From contig JALIZF010001819.1 in the NCBI GenBank assembly GCA_029948255.1, forward strand, positions 434,001 through 498,000: a stretch of 64,000 nucleotides of DNA. The letters are read 5' to 3'. Numbering within the stretch: the first letter of the stretch is position 1; each line of letters starts with the position of its first letter. The translations under genes were made by a program, and so were the position numbers. The stretch is from Telmatactis stephensoni. Its lineage: Eukaryota > Cnidaria > Anthozoa > Actiniaria > Isophelliidae. Positions 32,538-44,668 of this stretch are shown here, one piece after another. The notes beneath the pieces were generated by a model that worked only from the letters and a program-made list of their open reading frames with translations, searched no databases and was not told the DNA's origin.

Positions 32538-35500
32538 TTAATTGTGGACTCGTTCATGGTGTTTGCAGTTTCCGATCGAAGAAAATGCGCGATCACAAAA
32601 TTGACATTTAAATGGTTTCTCGCCCGTGTGAATTCGTTCATGTACTCTCAAGTCACCAGTTCTTGCAAAAGCTTTGTTGCAGTATTGGCATTTGTGTGGT
32701 TTGACGCCTGTATGCCTACGATTATGCGATGCCAAGCTGCTGGACGAGGAGAATGCCTTGTTACAATATTTACATTTGTACGGTTTGACATCTGAGTGAA
32801 TTAGCTCATGCCTTGTACAATAACTAGTTGTAGAAAATGCCTTGTCGCAGTACTGGCACTTGTATTGTTTAACCACTTCTGTGTGAATTCGCTCATGTTT
32901 TCTACAATTCGAGCTGGTGTAAAAGGCTTTGTCGCAGTAGTGGCACTTATAGGGCTTCACACCAGTGTGAATTCGTTCATGTTGTCTCCAGTTACTACGC
33001 GAAGCAAATGCTTTATCGCAATGACGACACTTGTATGGTTTAGCACCTGTGTGACGTCTTTCATGATCTGTCAGTTCATTCCGTCTAGTAAAGGTTTTAC
33101 TACAATTTTGACACTTGTATGGTTTAACTTTTGTGTGAATTCGCTCGTGGATTTTTCTTCTACTGTCTATGGAAAAGGTCATGTTGCAATACTGACACTT
33201 ATAAGGCTTTTCGCCTGTGTGAATTGTTTGATGGATTTTTAAGTTGCGTTTTTCGGGAAATCTTTTGTTACAAATTTGACATTCGAAAGGCTTTTCTCCA
33301 GTATGACTTCTTTCGTGTTTTTTCATGTTGCTATTTTCGGAAAAGGCTTTGTTGCAATATCGACACTTGTAGGGTTTTTCGCCTGTATGACTTTTTTCAT
33401 GTCTTGTGAGTTTGCTGATGATAGGAAAGGCTTTGTCACAACTTTGACACTTGAAAGGTTTAGGTACGTGAAGTCGTCGTTCATGCGTCTTCAATTCAGG
33501 CAATCTGGCAAAGGCTTCACTACAGTGTTGACACTTGTATGGTTTAAAGTGCGTATACTCATGAATTTTTCTTCCGCGGTCTAATACAAAGGCCTTGCTG
33601 CAATACTGACATTTGAAAGGTCTTTCACCTGTGTGGTATTTTTCGTGGATTCTTAAGTGAGCATGAACGGGAAAGCTTTTGTTACAAAATCGACATTTGT
33701 GAGGTTTATCTCCAGTGTGACGTCTTTCGTGTACTTTCATGTTGCCCTTTTCAGAGAAGGTCTTGCTGCAATACTGACACTTGTAAGGTTTTGTATGGGA
33801 TCTTTCATGTCTTTTCACATGCCAGAAAAGAGAAAAGGTTTTGTCACAATATTGACACTTGCGCCGCTTTGTATCAGAGCGATTTCTTTTGTGCTTTTCT
33901 AGTTTACGTGACGTTGAACAGGTTTCGTCAGAATGTTGGCTTTGGTAGGACTTCTCTTTTACACCATGAACAATACGTTCATGTCGAACAAGATTACGTG
34001 ATTTGATAAATGACAGCTCACAGTAATTACATTTATACGGTCTCTCATCTGTATGATCATCGACCTCCTGACTATCCATTGTTGATGTAATGGAAACTTG
34101 GTTGCAGTGGCTTTGTTCGTGTGTTTGGTAGGCATCAAGATCATGAAATGATTGAGAACAATGTTGGCATTGGTATAACTTTCCTTTCATATCATGAACA
34201 ATACGCAGGTGTCTAACAAGATTACGTGATTTGATAAATAACAGCTCACAGTAACTGCATTTTAAAGGTTTCTCATCAACTTCGCGATTTTCCACTGATG
34301 GAGATGCTGATGTAGATGCTTGGTTGCTGTGGCTTTGTTCTGTAGGAATGTTACAGCCCTTGATGACATGTATAGGTAAAAAGAAGAGCATTAATATAAA
34401 TTATAATGGCGTCAAATTCATTTCTCCTTTACTCCAAACTTTCAGATGGTTCTAGTTTCTTTTTTGTTATTGCAATTATTTTGCTGTCATTGATGGTAGA
34501 GGAAATCTAATTGCATTATACATTTATAAAGCATCGAATTCTGACTAAAGTTGTTTTCCAATTTGACTTGGCTAACCTAGTATGAGTAGGAAAAGTGAGA
34601 GGCCTGGCACAGGGTTTGTACTATTTTGGAGCATCAAAATTCCACAAAATTTTAATGACTTTTTCCATAACTATTTTCTATTTTCCATGACCAAAATGTA
34701 ACTGATACTTTTTATGAAACTGGATAACTTTGGCCTGGAAAATGAAATCATGAAATTCCACGGCCTTCCAGGTTTTCCTTGACCTGTAAGAGCCCTGTGG
34801 CAAGGTTCATTTTTGTGCGAAGAATTTTCTAAACAAAAACAGTCAAATGTATTACAAAATCTAATCCCAGAAGACTTTTAAAGAACCAAACTAATATGCA
34901 ATACTTTCTAACTTACATTTTGATTGTAGGTGGGCCACTTGTGTTCACAAGTTGACTTGTTATAGTAAAACAGAGTTTCTCCTGATTTGCATCTATATTC
35001 TGTCCATCCATTATCCAACTCTACTGAATCCAGTGTTTCCTATAACAGAAACACAATGCATTTATTGTTATGTGCCTGACATGTACAGGGACTGAGAAGC
35101 TCTTGGTGCAAGTTTGACAATTATCTTCCATAAATCTAAAGCATTGGTCAAGACTAATATAATTACTAGCAGCAACTTTATAATCACAGCCCGAAAAATC
35201 AAATATTAATGTATTGTTGAAAGAATATGTAGCAGCATGTGGTCTTTGTCATCTTTTGCAACATGCTCATTATCAAACTAAACTCCATTAACTCAGGTGA
35301 TGACAAACAATTAAGCACAATATAGGCTGGATTTGTTATAAACAGGGATATATAATTATATTGTTTATCATAATTTATACTCTTGCTGAAAAAAATAAAA
35401 TCTGAAAAATATATATATATTTTTTTAAAAGATGAAAGAATTTAATCTTATGTAATTAATTAAATGTCCTTTATTTTTAGTAAAATCAACTTCTTCTTGA

Positions 35501-35925
35501 TGTCTATTCATGTTTAAAATATATGTATAATAGCTAGCCAACCGATACCATGCATAAAATCCCATTGTTAAATGTCATAGTTCTGGAGAGCTTTTCATAT
35601 AAGCCCATAAGGGTTTCTTAAGGGTGTTCTGACATATAATTAATTTATGTTGCTGAGTAACGGTTGTGGTGCAAAATAGGAGTCTTGCTTGGGCGATAGG
35701 TGCACGCCTGGGCATATTTGGAGGGAACGATTTGATTTTCATTATAATAACAGCGATGCACACCTGACAAAGAGGACTTATTTACCCCTCCCCCCGGAAT
35801 AGCACATGCATGCAAATACTTACATTAGCAAATTGTTTAGGCCATTTGTGTTCTCCAGTCTTCTTGTTATACAGAAATAGGACCTGATCTGATTTACACC
35901 TGTACTCTGTCCAGTCAGCATCCAT
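32538..35925 (-). CDS. WW-like domain plus multi-C2H2 zinc-finger protein
   Basis: Three minus-strand exons, all phase 0: 35925-35824 (34 codons, starting AAAATGG), 35039-34917 (41 codons) and 34358-32538 (606 codons plus stop), giving 681 aa. Exons 1 and 2 each encode one WW-like module: DWTEYRCKSDQVLFLYN...EHKWP and GWTEYRCKSGETLFYYN...EHKWP, with paired tryptophans and the central aromatic-YN strand. The usual WxxP is replaced by WP, so binding to proline-rich ligands is uncertain. Exon 3 encodes about 19 intact C2H2 fingers with TGEKPYKC-type linkers plus one degenerate finger (about residues 210-235, cysteines lost). It is probably a nuclear DNA-binding regulator. The start may lie further upstream, because a 5' exon could splice at CTCAAAG before GGAGATTTTG. 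Confidence 0.78.
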
Positions 35926-35940
35926 TTTCAAAATCTCCCT

Positions 35941-38900
35941 TTGAGCTTCAAGATAGGGATAAACAGTAATCTTGAATGAATGATTGAATACCTTTATTTA
36001 TGCAGGGTAATCCCTTTTATAATATTCCAAGTAACAGTCTGTTATCAATAATAAAATCATTTCCGGTTAGTGAGCTCAAAAACGCATGCTGCTTAAGCTC
36101 TCTGATGGAAGCCTTTACAAACATAAATAAAATACAAAATAATTCATCATAAAAATTCACAGAGTCAATTAAATAAGTCCCCCCTACAACTCCAGCAACA
36201 TAATTTAAATAACAATCAAACCTTTTGTATTTTACCTAGTTCTCAAGATGTATCAGTCTATAAGAGTACAGAGTATAAAAAGCCCTTTCGAGTTAAGTAC
36301 AGATATCTAAACATTATTCGTTTACCTTTATGTTTCTTCAGTACAATCTTCAGAATAAAACTGTGTGCAGATTACAGTTAAGCTACAGGAGACAAAGGAA
36401 ATCAATTCGAGAGCTCTTTAGCTCAATTAAATAAGTCTTCGGTATAAAATCATGACTACATCTACTGTGTTCCATTAGGATTGAAATGGGGGCAAACGAC
36501 AAACCAGAACTAAGTAGTCACAACAAAGCTTTTTTTTAACTTCTTACCTTGTCAACTTTACAGTCGCTTCGAAGTTATTTGTCCACGTGCCCCTAACGCG
36601 TTGTTTGACCTGACCTGCACAAATTAAATAAATTTATGCATTCGATCACGCATAAAATATCCAGGTAGTCAAAAGCAGCAGGCGTTACTGGTCGGAGCCT
36701 CGTTTTTGCACACCACAGGAAACCCAAGTTTGTTCTATCAAAATCGAACAAAGAACAGTTTATAATTAGCTAGGGCCCCCACGGATCGATAACTAGTTGT
36801 TATCCATATCGACATGTAAACATTACATGAGACTGGTCAGCCCGGACTGAAACATGTTTTAATTGCGATAATATGGTAAAATGTGTGTTTAAATGACTGG
36901 CCCGTTTCCCGTGTAATCGCAAAGACCAATTAAGTTTTGTGTGTTTTATAGACAAAACCGCAAAGAAAATTGAGAAAAGAAAAGCACAACAAAAATCGTC
37001 AAAATCCTAAAACCGCAACCGCGTAAGTCAAAAACCGCAAAACCGCAGTTTAAAATAACAATTGCAAGTAACCGCAAAACCGCATCAAAAATAACGCAAA
37101 ACCGCATCATCGCTACTCATGTATCTCGATGCCTTTCCTCTCGACTGTGTCTATGCAGATCTGCCATTCAATTTCCTGAATTTGTACGTTCTGATCTGAA
37201 CCACCACTTATAGCGCGTCGGATGTGCACATACTTTTATACTGTTTTTTAATTGGTGCTTTGTTATTTTTCGTATAGATCTTATGCAATGATAGTTTTAA
37301 GGGCTAAAAACAAGAACAAATGAAATTCCGATCACAATGTTAGATTTAAGAGTAAAGTTATGTATGGTGTAAATTGGGCCCAGCTAATTAACATTCCCAG
37401 CTTAAAAAGTACTAAAAGTAAAAGAGGTACTTACTGTTTCTCCTGTTTTCAATACAATCTCTGAAGAATCTGTTCAGTGCGTTTCGGGGCAGAAGCGAAA
37501 TACTGAATAAAGAACAATAATTTAGAAGCTACAGGAATTAAAGTATTTCTAGCAATATTGGTAGAGCCATGCATAACCCAAACAAGAACTAAACAAGACT
37601 CATGCATGTTAGGGAACTGTTGTAGGGATCTTTGAGTACGTCGGGAACAATAAGAAGCTAGAGACTTCTTGGACTTACTGTTATAATTCTTTCTTTATTG
37701 GAGCTCTTTGTTCTGTGACTTCTGCTCTCAGTCTGAGCTGTATCAACTAGCTTTAATATACACATCTATCTAAAAGCGAAACATTTAATTTAACTTTCTA
37801 ATAAACTAGCAAAACATCTCCATTTAAGGAAAACGGCTCAAGTTACGTACAAACTTTGACATATCAGCAAAGGGAAATTCCCCTTGCTAGGTCAACCTTG
37901 GACTTCTATCAACTTTCTAGCCTACGAAACTCAGTACTGACTTTCCAGAATAATTATTAGCAATGTCGATGTGTCAATCTAGTTGACACCTTTGTTCAAT
38001 TTACATAAAAATACTGAATCGAACGAAGCTTAACTTTTTACAAAGCTTTGAACAATATGAGTGTTCATACTAAACTTTTAAACTGGATACAGAGTGCAAA
38101 ACTTGAAAATTTCTACACTATAAAAATTGCTAAACTATAAAGGCGTGACATAACACTCGTGTTACAATCTCAAATAATACCAGTTAAGGTGAACACCAGC
38201 ATCTCCAGATCTGGTGCGATCCTGAGCTGACCAATGATAAAACGTTTTAGTCTGCATAGTCTTTACCACGTCATAGTCAGTCTTATTTGTACTATGGACT
38301 CTACTTATTTTAAAAACGTCAATCTTGCTTTAAGTTTGGATATCACAGGTACTCAGTACAATGGTACGTCTGCCATTGTATAAAAAGCTTATAAAAACTG
38401 GGTCAATACTGAAATTCGTTCATAGATATACGTACTCATCCTATAAAATGATTCTGTAAAACTTGGAACGAGTTGTAGACCTACAAATCTAATACTAAGA
38501 CCGACCGCACAATGTAACACAACCTTGGATAACATTACTTATAGACAAGCACATCTATAAGCGGATGGTCCTGCCCCTGCAAGGTCTAACAACTAGCCAT
38601 ATGTTACGCGTACCTAATAGGATCTACGAGGCTTGGAACTGACGTACCTTTACTTTATTTGCAATCCTTAGCGTACCTCAATACAGTTAGGTAGGATCTT
38701 TTCAGTCTGAACAAAATTATCTTATGCTTGCTTTTTACCTTATCTAAACTATGGAATTGATATATGCTTACAATGAGTGGTTTCTTAATTAAGTTAGCCT
38801 TGAATAGAACATCTTGAGCAATCCTATATAGTTATTTTTAAGTTACATTGTTTCAAGCCACAAACTTAAATTACTAAACCTATAGCTAACCTAACACTAA

Positions 38901-39334
38901 CCAAAACTGAAAAGCTATTGGCCTTATTTCTACTGATTGTAAATGGGGTAATTCTTGTGTCAATAAAACTGGCATTCCTTTCAGAATGTCCCAAAACTAT
39001 CAAAACCTTAGGTAATTAATAAAACTACTAAAACTACATGGTGGCTGAAAATGATTAACAAAATGTCTAAAGCTGTAAGCTGGCTAGCTGTGTTTAGTTA
39101 CTTGGTTATTAAACGCAATTGCTGAGCGATTGAAACTCTAGAATATAACCGGAAACTAATCAGATTAACAAAAAGCGTGTCATAACACATATCAAAGCCA
39201 CCCAAGGCTGTCTTGAAAATCTAGTCACAAAATTCTCTAGGCCAAAAATCATTAATAAACTCTATATCCAAAATTATTGAAAATACAAAATGCATAGAAA
39301 AGCTAAGTATCGCGTAACACTCTTTCACTGCAAG
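35941..39334. other. Gene-free region upstream of the zinc-finger gene
   Basis: No confident gene. On the minus strand there are two candidate splice donors (exon ends at 36548 and 37435, followed by gtaaga and gtaagt) that could belong to 5' exons of the zinc-finger gene. The stretch before 37435 is open for about 20 codons (LLPRNALNRFFRDCIENRR). The CCACAGGAAACCCAAG motif is at 36713, and AAAACCGCA units are clustered at about 36955-37110. From 37.5 to 39.3 kb I see only AT-rich unique-looking sequence. Confidence 0.45.
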
Positions 39335-39545
39335 TCTCTCACTGGAAATTTTTGCTCATTTCCAATGATAGAAAATATCTAGGAAATATTAGTCTAGGAA
39401 ATTGCATTTTCCTATGATAGAAAGTGGACAAAATACATATTTCCTAGATATTTCCAGCCGATCATTGGAAATTGCATTTTCCTAGATATTTCCTACCTTT
39501 TCATTTTCCTATGATAGGATGCAATTTCCAGATAATCAGTAGTCA
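39335..39545. repeat. Cluster of TTTCCTAGATATTTCC-type inverted motifs
   Basis: Variants of ATATTTCCTAG, CTAGGAAATAT, GCATTTTCCTATGATAG and CATTGGAAATTGCATTTTCC are repeated in both orientations over 210 bases. The cluster lies about 460 bases upstream of the prefoldin gene start. It could be a degenerate fold-back element. Confidence 0.65.
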
Positions 39546-40006
39546 GTGCTGATATTTTTCAGTTTTCAACGTACGCACATTGTAAGTCACGTAATGGTAA
39601 CTATATATGCCTTTGATAAAGCTCAGTGGAATACAGTATTCCGCTTCTACCCCCGTTGCAGACGTCTTTGTAGCTTTTCGGCGAACTACAGAAGAGATTT
39701 TTGAACGTTCAAATTTTTGCCTTAATTCTTTATAAAATTGTCTGAAATACTTACAGTCTCTTCTTGTTTGCTCCGTGATAACTAAACCCCCTGAACGAAT
39801 TTCAGCGATTTTCGTTGGCTTTTAACTGCTTTCCCCGGAGGAGTTTGTTATAGTCTCAATAGACTCTCGGAGAATAAAAGAAAACCGAGCCAAGTAGGAT
39901 ATATACAGTAGATCTCGGAATCTCCAAGGGAAACGAAAGTGAGAGAGTGGTACTTTCGGGTTCCCTGTGTGACTGTGTGAGACTGGGAACACATGAGGAA
40001 CTCAAG

Positions 40007-41474
40007 ATGGCGGCTACAAGTGGGGCGGTAAAACCTGTGAAAGGACAACTATCTCAAGAACAAATCATTCAACAGTTTAATCAAATGAGACAAGAGCTTA
40101 CTAATATCCTAACGAAAATACATGAGTTAGATATGGACCAAAACGAACATAGGTAAGTGTTTAGTTGGCAAAATTAGCACAGACAAAATTGACATCTCCA
40201 TTTCACGTGCGGACAACTTGGATCCAAAGTTTAGCTTTATAAGTTTGATGTATGTTTAGATTTTTTTTTGAAACTATACAATGCCCCCTTTATGATGAAC
40301 TTTTTTATGAATGTGCTGTCATCTTCAAGATTTGGGTTCTCTAGTTACTAGTCAAAATGGGGTGGCCATATTAGCAGTGTAGCTGTAAGGTGGCATTCCA
40401 CTGTATTAAGTTTTAGGGTGGCTATCTACAGGAAAATCATCACATTTACCATAAAATTATTAATTAGGCATTTCTCTTGTTTAGTGTTGTGATAGAAGCA
40501 CTCAAAGACATCGACTCCTCTCGAAAATGTTTTAGAATGATTGGTGGGGTTCTTGTAGAGAGAACTGTTGGTGATGTCTTGCCTGCATTAGAGAACAACC
40601 GTTCCCAGGTAAGAAAGAGCCTTGTTTTAATTCTAACAATACGACTGATATGAGATTCACTCCAATAGGCCACTTGGATTATTGCAGGGGTGGATTTAAA
40701 GGAGGTGTAAGGGTTGTGCACCCCTTCCTAAGACAACTTTGGGCCCTTTTCTTTTCAATACTTTTCCAATATATCCTCTGGATCCTTCTGACAGTTTCCA
40801 ATTACTGTAATGTTGTACACCTCCTGAAGGATAATCTTCCTGCATTATACAATGTATAGTACAACTGTTAGAATGCACTGACCAATAATTTCTCTTGTAA
40901 AGCAATATTACTGCCAATAGCACTGTGCAGCAGCATAGGAGGCCCAAGCCCACTACGACAAACTAATATTATAAAGCTTTGTATGGGAGTTTAGGCTTTG
41001 CTCTTTAGCTCCATCAATGATATTAAGAAAATAAACTCTAACATTTATACAGTGTTGTTTGTGTTATTGGTGTTCTCTGGTACCGATTTAAAAATTGACA
41101 GAATGACCTGAAATTGCTACCAGAGAACACCAATAACACAAATAGCACTATATAAATGTTAGAGTTTAGAGTTTCTATATTATTTACGGAGTTATAGAGT
41201 GCAGCCTAAACTCCCATACAAAGCTTTATATTATGTGCCTCTCACAGTGAGCTTGGGCCTCCTGTGGTCCATATTCTAACTGTACTTCTATTTTCAGATG
41301 GGAGTCCTTATAGAACGTTTAAAGGAAACTATGACTTCAAAAGAGCAAGAATTGAATAACTTCAAGGAGAAATACAACATCAGAATGAAAGGAGAAAAAG
41401 ACAGTAGCCCTGAAGCCAATCCACAAAGTTCTGATAAATCTGCTGGGGTTCTAGTAGCACAAGACAAAGCATAA
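40007..41474 (+). CDS. PFDN2: Prefoldin subunit 2
   Basis: Exons 40007-40152, 40485-40608 and 41298-41474 join in frame (phases 2 and 0) to 148 aa. The family's conserved core is present: QEQIIQQFNQMRQEL, IHELDMDQNEH, then VIEALKDIDSSRKCFRMIGG and VLVERTVGDVLPALENN, then the second coiled-coil helix. This is a beta-type prefoldin: N- and C-terminal coiled coils joined by a beta hairpin. It forms part of the cytosolic hexamer that hands nascent actin and tubulin to the chaperonin CCT. The length is close to the human protein (about 154 aa). The start is the ATG in CTCAAGATGGCGGCT. Intron 2 contains a fold-back element. Confidence 0.95.
40938..41264. mobile_element. Fold-back element in PFDN2 intron 2
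   Basis: The arms begin AGGAGGCCCAAGCCCAC and end with the near-inverse GTGAGCTTGGGCCTCCT. Inner blocks also pair (TAAAGCTTTGTATGGGAGTT; TTGTGTTATTGGTGTTCTCT). About 327 bases, non-coding. Confidence 0.85.
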
Positions 41475-42160
41475 AATTTTAGTGTTATGATTACAAGCTG
41501 TGATAAGTTATTTTAGGTTTATGAAATTATAGGACTTAATCAAGTGTATTGTAAAGGAATATGACTCATTTCATAAAGGTTCTCAAGATGAAAGCTAGTC
41601 TGCACAAGTTTCTTTGAGGGGAAGGGGTGAGGGCTGGGATCCCTGTGTTACCAAAACACAACACAGGTATCCCAAACCAACTCACACCCTTTTCCTTCAA
41701 AGAAATGCTTGCTACACAGGCTAAATTTAGATGGAAGCAAAAGATGACAAGTCAAGATACACGTCTCATTAACCAAATAAATCTTGACATTCTTGAGACA
41801 TTTCCTGAATGGGTGACTTGTATAAGTAACCCAGAGTAAATCTAAAGAAAACCATTGGCATTAACTTAACCCTGTGTTAACGCTAACCCATGTCCAGATT
41901 TCCAAATATATTTACAAAGTGAACTAAGACAACATTCATTTTATCTTGGCTCGAGTCTTTGTACTTCAAACATGACAAGAGCTCATTGAAATAGTTGTAT
42001 ATTGCACGTCATCTCTTGTATTTATAGAGAATTCTTTATTCTGTCAAGGTTTCCTAGTCTGTTTTGCTTTTTATTAATATATTGTATTCAAATTTGCACA
42101 ATTAATGTTGAACCAAAATACATAGTAAAAAATGTGAAAATAAAAAGTCATTGAACAATG
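41475..42160 (+). other. PFDN2 3' UTR and spacer
   Basis: Non-coding sequence after the PFDN2 stop. Candidate poly(A) signals include AATAAA at about 42138. The ORF at 41627-41839 has no recognisable domain and lies in this presumed UTR or spacer. Confidence 0.4.
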
Positions 42161-42179
42161 AACTGAAGAAGTTCAGAGT

Positions 42180-42300
42180 TCCCATTTGACCTGGGGAATC
42201 TTAAAATTTTTCAAGGTTGGGGAATTGTCAGGGATTTTTTAATTTGGTCAGGGAAATTGTCAAAATGTTACAAAAGTCAGTGAAAAGGGTACTTAAAGCA
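42180..42300 (+). repeat. TCAGGGAA-type interspersed repeat
   Basis: Degenerate copies of GTCAGGGA with CCTGGGGAATC and TTGGGGAATTGTCAGGG. The same phrase is repeated at 48.39-48.72 kb in DDX3 intron 5. Confidence 0.55.
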
Positions 42301-42589
42301 ACTTAAAGTTACATGGAATGGAAAGAAGTTGAAGCAAGTGTGAGGTCACAGTAAGTTCTTTCAGCATGAAGCTCAGGTCTCCAAGGAAGCAGACAGTGAA
42401 CCCTTTACCCACCCTTTGTCCATCAGTGCTCCAAGTTGAAACAAGTGACTGTGTAATGTTACTAGTAGTAATCAAACTCTGGATCATTGCAGGCTCAGAA
42501 GGTTATATATATTAACCAACTTAAACACCCTTCTGGTTAATAATAATTGAAGACAAGTGCAAATACCAGTGAATTGTGATTGAATAGTA

Positions 42590-42795
42590 AATTCTAAGAT
42601 TTCTTTATTAACATAGAATTTACTATAAAAATCAATATTAGTTATAATCGACATTTCGATTCTAAAACCAAATCCATTAATTCATAAATCTTGAAAATGA
42701 TGTCAGCAACATTGAAACATTGATTATTACTAATATTGATTTTTATAGTAAAAAAACAGCAAATCTACGGTTATTCAACATAGAATTTGATTCGA
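42590..42795. repeat. Fold-back element
   Basis: ACTATAAAAATCAATATTAGT near 42620 is the inverse of ACTAATATTGATTTTTATAGT near 42730, and CATAGAATTT occurs on both sides. AT-rich hairpin. Confidence 0.7.
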
Positions 42796-42894
42796 TTATA
42801 GCTCACATCCTATTTTTGCATGGGCCTCAAGGTGTATTTTTAGGTAGCTGCAGTTCCTCAATATCTTGACATGTATATATTTTTTATTTGAAAA

Positions 42895-42946
42895 TATCCT
42901 GCACTGTATATACAGAAGGCGCATTAAAGTTGTTGTTGTTGTTGCC
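42895..42946 (+). mobile_element. LINE 3' tail fragment with (GTT)n
   Basis: GCACTGTATATACAGAAGGCGCATTAAAG followed by four TTG units has the appearance of the 3' terminus of a CR1/L2-like LINE whose body is missing. This is a judgement from style only. Confidence 0.4.
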
Positions 42947-43216
42947 TCCGACTGGAAAAGTAAATTGCACTGCATGCAATATTATGCATCTTTCAAATGA
43001 TGCAGCAGGTGTATTCGTAATGCACATTGTTTGCATTTGAAAATCATTGACCTGATCAGCAATGCATGCTTATATATTTTCTTTCATGCAGATTCTGATT
43101 GCAGGCACAGGTCACTGATGAATTGCACTTGAAATATACATTTGCACACTTGAAATGTTGTATTTGTCCTCATAAGCTGATGCAGCAACCTGTCACTTCA
43201 ACATGCCTAGTATCCT

Positions 43217-43442
43217 TACTACCGAAAGTATCACTCAAGTCTTAACACTGGAAAATATAACATATAAACAATCGTGTTTTTAATTTCGGTTGGCTCAAAT
43301 GACCATTTGGAAAGCTACATTTCACAGGAGACGTTTCATCAAAGAACAATAAAAGGAAACAGAAAGGTATGGAAATTGTCACCAGTTGGAGCTTTATTTA
43401 TTGATAAACAGTGATAACAGTCAGACAAGTGATTTCGGTTAT
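43217..43442. repeat. MITE-like fold-back, relative of 55131-55370
   Basis: The ends ACCGAAAGTATCACTCAAG and CAAGTGATTTCGGT are imperfect inverted copies, and the inner CAAATGACCATTTGGA block also occurs in the element at 55.13-55.37 kb. Confidence 0.55.
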
Positions 43443-43656
43443 AAAGATGGAAAATTCTGCCCTTGAGTGACATTAGCAATACTTGCTTCAAACGCTTGAA
43501 AATGTGAGAAATTATGGGAAATATCTGATAAATTGTGGATATTTTGGAGTGTAATGGTAAGGTCATTTTTATTTGATGCCTTTCATTTTTTAAAGATATT
43601 AAAATGATTGTCAAAATATCAAAATCAAATACATCATTCTCAAAATGCCGCTATTT

Positions 43657-44668
43657 TCAATATACTTTAAACAAAGATTGCTTCAATACTTTTGTCTTCC
43701 AAGAAATCCTTGGCCTGAAAAATATATCAAACACTGAGTTCAAACGATTTGGATGAAGAACATTCTCTATGACTTTTCCACTTTCTGCTAAATAAAAAGG
43801 ACTGTTCTTAAGTAAAACTAAAAACTCATCCAAGAGTTCCTTTGAAACTGATTCTTCAAAGTCTCTTCTTGATACAAGAATTGTATCTAGTCTTCTGAAC
43901 ATCTTTGCACTAATGTCGTTACTTCTAAGTAAGGAAACTGCAAGTGCCATGAGATCCCTTGTTGGGAATTTCTTACTTTCAATAACAGCATATAGAGATT
44001 GCTCTAAAGCATGAGCGACACGGTCTACCAAAAATTCTACCCTTGAAAACGCAAGGCCTATTAAAGCAATGTCCCTTGAATCGAAGAGGCTCAAGTCCCT
44101 TGATAACAGCTCAGTGCAAACATCAGTTAGAAGTCTGTCAGCTGGTACCTTCAGCTCAACAAAAGCCCAAGCTATTTCACTGAGAACTGAATGTGAAAAG
44201 GAAACTAATTGTCGACAAGATAATTCAGAATCAATTTCTTCCATCAATTCAACTGTTTGAGTATTTTTAGTGACAGCAAAAGCAAAGCACATCAATCCTA
44301 TTTCTTCTGATGAAAAGACCTTTATATTTCTTGCTTTTATTTCTTCAGTGAATGGGCTTGTAAGATTGTTCACCCTTTATTTTCAACTGAGAAAAAGCCA
44401 TTATTACAACAACGAGTTCACGCGGAGAGAGTTCCTCACGCGATTGGGTAATATTCTCAATGATGTCACTTAAAAGCTTTTGATGGAAAGGTTTCTTCTT
44501 TAATGTCACCCTCTCTTCTTTACTCTTGCTGTAGAGTTCACCCATCCGATTCAAAGTAGCAACACGGTTTGATAGTGTCAAAGCATCATCGTTTTTGTTA
44601 CTATTGTACACGTAGAGCAACCTACTGATAGGATTTAGCTTTTGAAAGTTTCTCGCCCAGTTGAACAT
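43657..44668 (-). pseudogene. FASTK/RAP-like helical-repeat protein with a 1-bp frameshift
   Basis: Frame 1 (44668-44375) gives 98 aa starting MFNWARNFQKLNPISRLLYV, which looks like a mitochondrial targeting peptide (basic, no acids). It runs through the helical motif LSPRELVVVIMAFSQL. One extra G in the GGG at 44373-44375 breaks the frame, and the partner frame (44373-43657) continues for 238 aa with repeats such as VLSEIAWAFVELKVP and DSRDIALIGLAFSRV. These repeats resemble the FAST/heptatricopeptide-type helices of mitochondrial RNA-binding FASTKD and RAP proteins; no RAP domain is seen. Together the parts would cover about 336 residues. A sequencing or assembly error in a live gene is as likely as a true pseudogene. 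It is divergent from DDX3, about 700 bases away. Confidence 0.55.

Noticed and set aside
32544..34006. Series of plus-strand ORFs over the zinc-finger exon
   Set aside because: Shadows of the repetitive C2H2 coding sequence on the other strand.
37600..39334. Possible LTR-type element (TGTTAGGG... to ...CGTAACAC)
   Set aside because: I found no matching pair of LTRs, primer-binding site or polyprotein, and two TGTTA/TAACA-like ends alone are not enough.
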